A program made the position numbers and the translations under genes. A stretch of 64,000 bases of DNA from Shewanella pneumatophori (GTDB lineage: Bacteria; Pseudomonadota; Gammaproteobacteria; Enterobacterales; Shewanellaceae): the NCBI RefSeq assembly GCF_023283895.1, contig NZ_JAKILB010000011.1, positions 1 to 64,000 of the forward strand. Reading direction: 5' to 3'. Below, in pieces: positions 45,221-53,013 of this stretch. How positions within the stretch are numbered: position 1 is the stretch's first letter; each line of letters starts with the position of its first letter. The notes under the pieces were generated by a model that worked only from the letters and a program-made list of their open reading frames with translations, ran no database searches and had not been told where the DNA came from.

Positions 45221-46459
45221 ATGACAAGCCACCCCCGCTATTCAGTGTTAAGTGTTGCCTTGATGGGCATATTACTTAGCGGCTGTAATGAAAGCACTAG
45301 CAGTGACGCCGGTGCAGACTACGGCAATCAAGACAATACCACCTCAGATTTTGACCAAAAAGCACTCATCGTTAATCTAGTTGACGGTGTCATCACTCCT
45401 ACTTTTGAGCAATTTGTTAGCGTCAGTAATCAGCAAATCAGTGACATTAGTGCTTATTGTTCTGCAGCAACAGCTTTTGAGCAAGACCCTAGCGATAATA
45501 CCGAGTTAAGCCAAACTTCAGCCACTGCGCAGCAAAGTTGGCGTAATACTATGTCGGTATGGCAACAAGCTGAAATGATGCAACTCGGCCCGCTGACATT
45601 TGATGATGGCGCACTGCGCAATAAAATCTATTCTTGGCCGGTAACCAGTCGTTGTGGTGTCGACTTAGACGTAGTGTCATTTGAAAACAATGACATCAAC
45701 GGTTCACCTTACGATATCGCATCGCGCACACCTGCACGTAAAGGCTTAGTTGCGCTTGAATATTTACTGTTTAATCCAAGCCTAGAACATAGCTGTACAG
45801 GTAATTCAACGCCAGCAGGCTGGGATAATCGTACCGATAATGATCGTCGAGTCGCCCGCTGCGAGTTTGCTGTAGAGGCTGCAAAAGATATCAACAATAA
45901 CGCTCAGCAGTTACTTATCGAGTGGAGTGGTGATAACGGTTATGGTGCCAGCTTAAAGCAAGCAGGTGAGGCGGGTAGTAGCTTTGCTACAGTACATGAA
46001 GCTGTTAATAAACTTTCTGACGCATTGTTTTATATCGACAGTGTGACTAAAGATGGCAAGTTGGCGGTACCGCTCGGCATATTTGCCAACAACTGTGGCA
46101 GCAGTGTTTGCCCACAAGAAGTTGAGTCTCCACTAGCAAACCATTCAATTGAAAATATCAGCAGTAATCTCGAAGCGCTTGATGCGCTGTTTTCTGGTAA
46201 TGAAGGTTTAGGTTTTGATGATTACTTGATTGATGAAAATGATGCCGATACCGCAACCGAGCTGCGTGAACGTATCGCTACTGCGCTTGCCAATAGCCGC
46301 AGTTATCAAGCAAGCCTAGCTGATACCTTAGTTAATGATGAAGACAAGGTGACTTCGACCCATAACGATGTCAAAGCAGTAACTGATAAGCTCAAAAATG
46401 AATTTATCAACTCACTTGCATTAGAGCTGCCACAAACTTCTGCCGGAGATAACGACTAA
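45221..46459 (+). CDS. Imelysin-like (M75/IrpA) lipoprotein lacking the motif His
   Basis: A 412-residue lipoprotein: signal ending LMGILLSGC, acidic linker, then the imelysin-like helical domain (about residues 45-405). Imelysin family proteins are iron-regulated and carry a GxHxxE motif thought to bind metal. Here the position reads GLVALEYLLF: Gly and Glu are kept but His is Val. Further family marks are WRNTMSVWQQAEMMQLGPL and the paired Cys (RCGVDL, EHSC, RCEF, NCGSSVC). The stop overlaps the TonB receptor start as TAATG, so the two are coupled. Probably part of an iron or heme uptake unit, acting as a binding rather than peptidase protein. Confidence 0.8.
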   Translation: MTSHPRYSVLSVALMGILLSGCNESTSSDAGADYGNQDNTTSDFDQKALIVNLVDGVITPTFEQFVSVSNQQISDISAYCSAATAFEQDPSDNTELSQTSATAQQSWRNTMSVWQQAEMMQLGPLTFDDGALRNKIYSWPVTSRCGVDLDVVSFENNDINGSPYDIASRTPARKGLVALEYLLFNPSLEHSCTGNSTPAGWDNRTDNDRRVARCEFAVEAAKDINNNAQQLLIEWSGDNGYGASLKQAGEAGSSFATVHEAVNKLSDALFYIDSVTKDGKLAVPLGIFANNCGSSVCPQEVESPLANHSIENISSNLEALDALFSGNEGLGFDDYLIDENDADTATELRERIATALANSRSYQASLADTLVNDEDKVTSTHNDVKAVTDKLKNEFINSLALELPQTSAGDND

Positions 46460-48702
46460 TGAATAATCTTGCAATAGGGAAAAAACTTAGTCTGGTTATT
46501 GCCATTCAACTGGCGTTAGTTAGCCAAGTGTCTGCGGCAGAAAAAGACGCCAACACTGACGCGGCTTCTGAGCAAGCCAGCGTGAATGATAGCTATATCG
46601 AAAAGATGCAGATTATTGGTCACGATGCGCGCTTAAGTAAGCAAACTGGTTCAGCGACCTTGATTGATGAGCTAGAACTTGAGCAGTTTAAGTTTGATGA
46701 TATTAACCGGGTGCTATACAGCGTACCTGGGGTGAATATTCGTGAAGAAGACGGTTATGGCTTGCGCCCTAACATCGGCTTTCGCGGCGCAACCCCTGAG
46801 CGTAGTAAAAAAATTAATATCATGGAAGATGGCGTACTAGTTGGCCCGGCGCCCTATTCTGCAGCGTCGGCATATTATTTCCCAATGACCTCAAAAATGA
46901 CCGCCATTGAAGTCTTTAAAGGCCCAGCAGCGATTAAGTACGGCCCAAATACGGTGGCAGGCTCGCTGAACATGGTAACCCGCGCGGTACCGCAAAGCAG
47001 CGAAGGCTTAGTGGATGTATCTGGTGGCAGCGACGGTTTTGCTAAGGCGCATGCATATTACGGTAATACTATCGACAACTTTGGTTTTTTACTTGAAGGC
47101 GTACATATGCGCGCTGATGGTTTTAAAGAGCTTGATGGTGGCGGTGATACTGGCTTTGAGAAAAACGATATCATGGCTAAGCTGCGTTATGATTTAGCGG
47201 GTGATGCGTTTGATCAAGTATTCGAGTTAAAACTGGCTTATGCCGATGAGACATCTGATGAAACCTATTTAGGTCTTACCGATGCTGATTTCGCTGCTAA
47301 TCCAAACCGACGTTATGTTGCAAGTCAGCTTGATAATATGGACTGGACTCACTCACAGGTGCAGTTTAATCACTTTTTAGAGGGTGATAACTTTGATGTC
47401 ACCACTCGTGTATACCGTAACGATTTTGAGCGTGCTTGGTACAAAATCAACGGCTTTAAAGGTGGGCTAGTTAATCGCAGCTTACAAGAGATCTTGGCCG
47501 ATCCAGATAAAGATGAAGTGAATAGCCGCTTTTATAACATTCTTACCGGCAGTGAAGATTCTGTCGCTGAATATGAAAAGCTAATATTAGGTAATAACGA
47601 CCGTACTTACTACTCGCAAGGTATTCAGTCTGACCTGAACTTGCAGTTGGAACTATTTGGCCTAGAACATCAGTTCGCAACGGGTGTACGTTTTCATCAA
47701 GACCAAATTGAGCGTAACCACACCACAGATGCTTACCTAATGCGTCAAGCTAACTTGGTAAGCGATGGCAGCGATACTCAAGCGGCCACAACCGACCGTG
47801 AAAAGACTGATGCTTGGTCTGTTTATTTACAAGACACTATCAGCATTAGTGCCCTAGATATTACTGCGGGTGTACGTGGTGAATTTATTGATGCTCACTA
47901 TCAAAACCGTGCACCAGGCAGCGAGCAAGACTACCTCAATAAGACCACTCGTATCTGGCTACCTAGTTTCAGTGCGTTTTATACCTTGTCAGATAATGCT
48001 GGTTTGTTGTTTGGTGTGCATGAAGGCTTTTTGCCTACCAGCCCTAAGCAAGATCCAAGTCTTGAAGTTGAGAGCAGCATTAACTACGAGTTAGGCGGCC
48101 GCTATAACGATGGTAACTTTAACTTAGAACTTATTGGTTTCTTTAACGACATCAGTAATCTTAAAGAAGGCTGCCAGTTCTCAAGTTGTGGTAGCGATGA
48201 TGATACTGAGTTCAACGGCGGGGAAGTTGATGTGTTGGGTCTTGAGCTAACTTCAGGTTATAGCATTAAACTTACCGACGACTTAGACCTACCTATGTCT
48301 CTGTCATACACCTACACAGAGTCTGAATTTAAAACCAGCTTTGAGTCAGGTTTTGATATGTGGGGCAAGGTTACCGCAGGTGATGAACTGCCTTATTTGC
48401 CTGAGAATCAGTTAGCGCTCAACATAGGTCTTGTTAGCGATCAATGGGACGTTAACATGATAGTGCGTTACATCGGTGAGATGAAAGAGGCAGCTGGTGA
48501 AGGCGTCGTGCTTTCAGGTAGCACAACCGAAGCGCTTACTGTCGTTGATATGTCAGCAAGTTATGACTTTAACCAATACGGACTGGTATATGTCAAAGCT
48601 GATAACTTGTTAGATACTCAAGAGATTGTCAGTCGCCGCCCATACGGGGCAAGACCAAGCAAGCCACAGCAATTTCAAGTGGGTTATCAATACCGCTTTT
48701 AA
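46459..48702 (+). CDS. TonB-dependent outer-membrane receptor (FecA-like)
   Basis: A 747-residue ligand-gated transporter. Signal peptide (to about residue 27, VSQVSAAE), an N-terminal part with YIEKMQIIGHDARLS that may serve as TonB box region, a plug domain (about 60-170) with PGVNIREEDGYGLRPNIGFRG and IEVFKGPAAIKYGPNTVAGSLNMVTR, then the 22-strand barrel ending in aromatic F (QVGYQYRF). The plug wording resembles FecA-type ferric citrate receptors, but no FecA signalling extension is evident. Start overlaps the imelysin stop. Ligand not determinable. A perfect palindrome follows the gene. Confidence 0.85.
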   Translation: MNNLAIGKKLSLVIAIQLALVSQVSAAEKDANTDAASEQASVNDSYIEKMQIIGHDARLSKQTGSATLIDELELEQFKFDDINRVLYSVPGVNIREEDGYGLRPNIGFRGATPERSKKINIMEDGVLVGPAPYSAASAYYFPMTSKMTAIEVFKGPAAIKYGPNTVAGSLNMVTRAVPQSSEGLVDVSGGSDGFAKAHAYYGNTIDNFGFLLEGVHMRADGFKELDGGGDTGFEKNDIMAKLRYDLAGDAFDQVFELKLAYADETSDETYLGLTDADFAANPNRRYVASQLDNMDWTHSQVQFNHFLEGDNFDVTTRVYRNDFERAWYKINGFKGGLVNRSLQEILADPDKDEVNSRFYNILTGSEDSVAEYEKLILGNNDRTYYSQGIQSDLNLQLELFGLEHQFATGVRFHQDQIERNHTTDAYLMRQANLVSDGSDTQAATTDREKTDAWSVYLQDTISISALDITAGVRGEFIDAHYQNRAPGSEQDYLNKTTRIWLPSFSAFYTLSDNAGLLFGVHEGFLPTSPKQDPSLEVESSINYELGGRYNDGNFNLELIGFFNDISNLKEGCQFSSCGSDDDTEFNGGEVDVLGLELTSGYSIKLTDDLDLPMSLSYTYTESEFKTSFESGFDMWGKVTAGDELPYLPENQLALNIGLVSDQWDVNMIVRYIGEMKEAAGEGVVLSGSTTEALTVVDMSASYDFNQYGLVYVKADNLLDTQEIVSRRPYGARPSKPQQFQVGYQYRF

Positions 48703-48710
48703 GCAGTCAG

Positions 48711-48732
48711 CGGTGGCTTAATTAAGCCACCG
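48711..48732 (+). terminator. Perfect 22-bp palindrome after the TonB receptor gene
   Basis: CGGTGGCTTA, AT and TAAGCCACCG form a perfect stem directly after the receptor stop. No T-run follows, so read-through into the hydroxylase gene is likely. A smaller hairpin CCAGT-TTGGT-ACTGG follows at 48733-48747. Confidence 0.6.
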
Positions 48733-48737
48733 CCAGT

Positions 48738-49757
48738 TTGGTACTGGAGTATCGTATCGACACTATTATTACGTTTTTTAATACCAATTTAGGCGATCTG
48801 CTGAATTATCCTTTTGATAGCAGTAAGCGGATCTTTATCGGCTATTTAATTGGAGCGGTAGTATTAGCACTGCCAGTATATTTTGCAGCGACCAAAGCTG
48901 ATGGCATAGCAACAAGAGGCATTAAAGGCTTTACAGCATTTTTACTGCCTAAGGAAGTATTTTTAGCTGCTTCAGCCAAACTTGATTATCAACTGTTTGT
49001 GCTGAATAAACTGATTAAAGCTGTGTTATTTGCACCGTTAATGCTCACTATGGTGCCTGTAGCATTAAGTGTGTCATCGGCATTAGAGTCACTATTTGGT
49101 GGTGCATTAATGTTAGATGTTGCGCCATGGTTGGTGATGAGTCTGTTCACCATATTGCTGTTTATTCTTGATGATTTCAGCCGCTTTTTACTGCATTACT
49201 TGCTGCATAAAGTGCCGTGGCTGTGGCAATTTCATAAGGTGCATCACTCGGCGACTGTGCTGACCCCGTTTACGATTTACCGCACTCACCCTGTTGAAAG
49301 TTATCTTTATGGTTGCCGAATGGCGCTATCACAAGGTGTTGTAGTGGGGATAGGTTACGCCATATTTGGCCCAACACTGAAAATGTACGACGTACTTGGC
49401 GCTAATGTATTTGTGTTCGCCTTTAATGTACTTGGTGCTAATTTGCGTCATAGTCATATTTGGCTTAGCTGGGGGGATAAGCTAGAAAACTGGTTTATTA
49501 GCCCAGCTCAACATCAAGTTCACCATAGTTCTGCCATAGAGCATCGCGATACAAACCTCGGCTCGGCGCTGGCTATTTGGGATCGCGCTTTAGGGTGTTT
49601 GATTAAAGCGAGCAGTGTCAGCAAGTTGACCTTAGGTGTAGGCAAGTTCAATGGCCACAATAGTTTATGGGGGATTTATAGCGACCCATTTAAACAGATT
49701 TTCAGCCGTTGCCGTCAATTAATTTGCCGCATTTGGCAACGAGTCCACACACCTTAG
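48738..49757 (+). CDS. Sterol desaturase/fatty acid hydroxylase family membrane protein
   Basis: A membrane protein of about 340 residues with four to five hydrophobic segments and the three His clusters that bind a di-iron centre: HYLLHK, FHKVHHS and, further on, HSHIW with QHQVHHS. Members hydroxylate or desaturate lipids using oxygen. The need for iron fits its place after a TonB receptor. The start is puzzling: there is no ATG in the first 100 codons; the TTG at 48738 lies in the loop of a small hairpin, while GGAG at 48746-48749 would better suit an ATC at 48756. The hydroxylated lipid is unknown. Confidence 0.8.
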   Translation: MVLEYRIDTIITFFNTNLGDLLNYPFDSSKRIFIGYLIGAVVLALPVYFAATKADGIATRGIKGFTAFLLPKEVFLAASAKLDYQLFVLNKLIKAVLFAPLMLTMVPVALSVSSALESLFGGALMLDVAPWLVMSLFTILLFILDDFSRFLLHYLLHKVPWLWQFHKVHHSATVLTPFTIYRTHPVESYLYGCRMALSQGVVVGIGYAIFGPTLKMYDVLGANVFVFAFNVLGANLRHSHIWLSWGDKLENWFISPAQHQVHHSSAIEHRDTNLGSALAIWDRALGCLIKASSVSKLTLGVGKFNGHNSLWGIYSDPFKQIFSRCRQLICRIWQRVHTP

Positions 49758-49850
49758 CAATTTACAGCCAGCTCATCGGGTGAGTCAAAAGCAAAACTTG
49801 GTATACACTGGCGCACTATTTTTAATGGCTAATGAATAATTTGAGTGAAT

Positions 49851-50555
49851 ATGTTTTTAAGTACTTATTTTAAAAAAGAAAACCAGTCAGTTACTATCAC
49901 TCCGACCCAGGCCAGTGATTTTGCTAAAAGCATTGCTCAAGATTTCAACCCTATCCACGATGTGGCGGCAAAGCGTTTTTGTGTACCCGGTGATTTGTTA
50001 TTTGCCTTAGTCCTTAATCAATACGGCTTAAGCCAGAAAATGACGTTTAACTTCGCTGGTATGGTTGGCGATGGTGTGCAGTTACAGTTTCCTGATGATG
50101 TAGCTGAAGACTTTGATATTCGTGACAATAAAGACAAGTGCTACCTTGAAGTTCATCGTAGCGGTGATGTGCGGTATTGTGAAACACAAATCGAGTCGTT
50201 TATCCGCAAATATGTGGCGTTTTCAGGGCTTAACTTTATGCATATTTTGGTGCCTATGATGAAGCAGCACCAAATGATGATTAACCCTGCTCGCCCGCTA
50301 GTGATCTACGAGAGTATGTCATTTGACTTAACCACTTTAGATTTTACTGAAGTAAACCTAAAGCTGGTGGAGCAAGAGCTACAAATCGAAGGTAAGCGTG
50401 GCGATGTGACGTTAACTTTTGAATTACTCAGTGGTGACACTGTTGTTGGCACAGGTGTGAAAACATTAGTAATGAGTGGACTGCGCCCTTATGAAGAAGA
50501 GTCTGCTCAGCAAATGTGTGATGCCTATGAAAGCCGCAGAGTTGCATTTAGTTAA
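49851..50555 (+). CDS. DUF3581 family protein
   Basis: A 234-residue soluble protein of the DUF3581 family, found in Shewanella, Vibrio and relatives. The FNPIHDVAAKRFCVPGDLLFALVL block with the Asp and His and the central FAGMVGDGVQLQFPDDV resemble hotdog-fold dehydratases of the MaoC type, so it may act on an acyl thioester; this is inference. The ATG at 49851 is chosen since the family usually opens MFLS; a GTG two codons upstream is possible. It is the last gene before a terminator and may be read with the hydroxylase gene. Confidence 0.7.
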   Translation: MFLSTYFKKENQSVTITPTQASDFAKSIAQDFNPIHDVAAKRFCVPGDLLFALVLNQYGLSQKMTFNFAGMVGDGVQLQFPDDVAEDFDIRDNKDKCYLEVHRSGDVRYCETQIESFIRKYVAFSGLNFMHILVPMMKQHQMMINPARPLVIYESMSFDLTTLDFTEVNLKLVEQELQIEGKRGDVTLTFELLSGDTVVGTGVKTLVMSGLRPYEEESAQQMCDAYESRRVAFS

Positions 50556-50582
50556 GATCGCAAATTGTTAATTTGTACATTG

Positions 50583-50617
50583 AAAGCCGTATAAGCATTA
50601 GCTTAAGCGGCTTTTTA
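50583..50617 (+). terminator. Intrinsic terminator after DUF3581 gene
   Basis: AAGCCGTATAAGC-ATTA-GCTTAAGCGGCTT has a 12-bp stem with two mismatches, followed by TTT. Confidence 0.75.
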
Positions 50618-50799
50618 GCACTTAGTACATCGCGATTGCCCAAAATGTTTCTGTGTGTATTAAATTTGCGCAATTAAACAGTTACTTCTCTTATTAAGCT
50701 AAAAAGTGTGACTTAAACCACTTGAGTCATATTCTGATAAAGCGCATTCTACTCGTCCCTATCGCTTACTAGCCCTAATGGTTAGCTAAGGTTGGGGAT

Positions 50800-51050
50800 C
50801 CGTTCGGATGAAGGTAGCAGGAGAGTGGGGAGTAACCCCACACCGACGAGGCAACTTTGTTACGGCGTTAAGCCAAACAAAGCACTCTTTCAGGTGCCAC
50901 ATAGTGGTGAGGACTGTTACTGGACGAGCCTCTGGAGAGACTGTGAGCAATTAAGTGTTCGAAAGCTTAATCGTCACACAGCGCCGAAGGCGAAAGTGTT
51001 AACCCCTGTGGTTAACGCGAAACGCTCAGGCAAAAGGACAGAGGAGAGGA
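50800..51050 (+). ncRNA. Tandem glycine riboswitch
   Basis: Two glycine aptamers in tandem. Aptamer 1 (about 50808-50930) has GGAGAGT, then CACCGACGAGGCAA and CTTTCAGGT before GAGGACTGTTACTGGACGAG. Aptamer 2 (about 50930-51050) has CCTCTGGAGAGACTG, then GCGCCGAAGGCGAAAG and CGCTCAGGCAAAAGGACAGAG. These are the conserved cores of the gcvT-type element. The position 212 bp before an alanine/glycine symporter fits. A protein frame that overlaps this region (50792-51217) is rejected as an artefact of the RNA. Confidence 0.95.
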
Positions 51051-51198
51051 TGACTGTGTTAGTTATATATTTCAATATAGCTACATTGAGGTCACTGTCG
51101 TTTGTCGCTGCGCCTTTTCTACTTAGGTTAACATTCGTTAGCTTAGGTCGACTCATTCGCTCGTTGCACTCGTTAGTGATCAGCAACAGGCATTTCTT

Positions 51199-51258
51199 TT
51201 CCTCCTCCGATTATTAATAACTCTAATTAAAGAGTTTTGTTGTTTAATACTCGAGGAA
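51199..51258 (+). promoter_or_regulatory. Possible expression platform of the glycine riboswitch
   Basis: TTCCTCCTCC at 51199-51208 can pair with GAGGAG at the riboswitch 3' end (51041-51046) or with the Shine-Dalgarno GAGGAA at 51253-51258, which lies four bases before the symporter ATG. A small hairpin AACTCT-AATTAA-AGAGTT with a T-rich tail (51219-51240) lies between. The two pairings exclude each other, so either translational or transcriptional control is possible. Inference from base pairing only. Confidence 0.45.
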
Positions 51259-51262
51259 TACC

Positions 51263-52633
51263 ATGAATTTTCAAGCGCTTTTAGCCGATATCAATGCCAT
51301 TGTCTGGGGACCTATTACCCTGTGCTTATTGGTTGGAACCGGTCTTTACCTGACTTTACGACTCAAACTTATTCAAGTGTTTAAATTGCCAATGGCATTA
51401 GGTTTATTGTTTAAACCAAACCAGGGAAAGGGCGATCTTTCATCTTTTGCTGCGCTATGTACTGCGCTATCGGCAACAATTGGTACTGGTAATATTGTTG
51501 GTGTTGCCACCGCCATTAAAATCGGTGGTCCGGGGGCACTATTTTGGATGTGGTTGGCGGCCTTTTTTGGTATGGCGACCAAGTATGCCGAATGTATGTT
51601 AGCGGTAAAATATCGCACCACTGACGCTAAAGGTAATATTGCTGGTGGCCCAATGTATTACATTGAGCGCGGTTTAGGGCTTAAGTGGCTAGCTAAAATC
51701 TTTGCAGTGTTTGGCGTAGGTGTAGCATTTTTTGGTATCGGTACTTTCGCTCAAGTCAACGCGATTAGCGATGCAATGACGATTGCTTTTGAGATCCCAT
51801 CTTGGGTCACCGCGGTGATGCTCACTTTGATGGTTGCTGCTGTAACATTAGGTGGTGTTAAGCGTATTGCTAACGTGGCACAAAAGTTAGTACCGACTAT
51901 GGCATTAGGTTATGTGCTTGCGTGTTTGTGGGTGTTATTTGTGTTTAGCGACCAAATCATTCCTGCATTTGAGCTGGTTATTCACTCTGCCTTTACGCCA
52001 ATCTCTGCGGCTGGTGGTTTCTTAGGTGCAACGGTTGCACAGGCGCTACAAATTGGTATTGCACGTGGTGTATTCTCAAACGAATCAGGCCTAGGTAGTG
52101 CGCCAATTGCCGCAGCTGCCGCTAAGACTAATGAGCCTGTAGAGCAAGGTCTTGTCAGCATGACTGGTACCTTCTTCGATACGATTTTAATCTGCACCAT
52201 GACTGGTCTAGTGTTAATCATCACAGGTGTATGGAGCGGCGATACCGCAGGTGCAGCAATGACTAGCGCCGCGTTTGCTGCTAGCGGCTCAGCGGTGATT
52301 GGCCAATATGTAGTAACCATTGCCCTTGTTTGTTTTGCCTTTACCACCATTTTAGGTTGGCACTATTACGGTGAGCGCTGCTGGTATTACCTAACAGGTG
52401 CACGCTTAGGCGACAACGGCATTAAAATTTACCAATGTGTGTTTTTAGGCTTAATTGCCGGTGGTGCGTTTATTCAGTTGGATGTGATTTGGATGCTAGC
52501 CGATACCGTAAACGGTTTAATGGCAATCCCTAACCTGATAGCAATAATCGGTCTAAGACACATCATCTTAAAAGAGACTCGCAAGTACTTTGCTAAGCAA
52601 CAAGCGTTGCAGACTCAAAGCTCATTAGCCTAA
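51263..52633 (+). CDS. Alanine/glycine:cation symporter (AGCS family)
   Basis: Sodium- or proton-coupled importer of alanine and glycine, 456 residues with 10-11 membrane segments. The family marks are LSATIGTGNIVGVATAIKIGGPGALFW near the N-terminus, FGMATKYAECMLAVKYR, and ARGVFSNESGLGSAPIAAAAAKT in the middle. Start has GAGGAA upstream. The tandem glycine riboswitch strongly suggests that glycine is a real substrate or signal. Monocistronic with a terminator at 52679. Confidence 0.93.
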   Translation: MNFQALLADINAIVWGPITLCLLVGTGLYLTLRLKLIQVFKLPMALGLLFKPNQGKGDLSSFAALCTALSATIGTGNIVGVATAIKIGGPGALFWMWLAAFFGMATKYAECMLAVKYRTTDAKGNIAGGPMYYIERGLGLKWLAKIFAVFGVGVAFFGIGTFAQVNAISDAMTIAFEIPSWVTAVMLTLMVAAVTLGGVKRIANVAQKLVPTMALGYVLACLWVLFVFSDQIIPAFELVIHSAFTPISAAGGFLGATVAQALQIGIARGVFSNESGLGSAPIAAAAAKTNEPVEQGLVSMTGTFFDTILICTMTGLVLIITGVWSGDTAGAAMTSAAFAASGSAVIGQYVVTIALVCFAFTTILGWHYYGERCWYYLTGARLGDNGIKIYQCVFLGLIAGGAFIQLDVIWMLADTVNGLMAIPNLIAIIGLRHIILKETRKYFAKQQALQTQSSLA

Positions 52634-52678
52634 GTACTTGAGCTAACACAGATGCAGTAAGTATCTTTGATTAAATAG

Positions 52679-52712
52679 AGCCCGCCTCATTAGCAATGAC
52701 GCGGGCTTTTTC
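52679..52712 (+). terminator. Intrinsic terminator after the AGCS symporter
   Basis: AGCCCGC and GCGGGCT enclose a 15-base loop and are followed by TTTTTC. Confidence 0.85.
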
Positions 52713-53013
52713 TTGGGCAGCTTTTTGTTGGAGTTAGCTAAAGTTTTTAGTTGCCAGCGTCGCTTGTTAACTGCTTATTGATTGAGCATTAAAATACGTC
52801 AAAATCGCGTATGATCTCGCTCTATTAAATTGGTCCTAAAAACTGCCCCAATAGCGCTTTGGCACAATTGCCAAGAGTGGCAGTTTCCTTTAATTTAGAG
52901 ACCATCGCCATATATTATAGATCTAACACTAGACCTAAAATTAGACCTGACTTTTTAGCTTAACGTGAGCCTATATGCAGCACGTTACGGCTCTGTTTGG
53001 ATTAAGGAATGCA
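52713..53013. promoter_or_regulatory. Upstream region of the Mks-like operon
   Basis: About 300 bp with no gene. AT-rich stretches and imperfect repeats of AGACCTAAAA/TAGACCTGA (52931-52951) occur close to the start. A hairpin AACTGCC...GGCAGTT (52841-52889) surrounds TTGGCACAATTGCCAA, itself a palindrome. The promoter should lie here; no known operator was recognised. Confidence 0.45.

Noticed and set aside
50792..51217. 141-residue protein frame on the + strand
   Set aside because: It covers the tandem glycine riboswitch exactly and has no binding site or recognisable domain.
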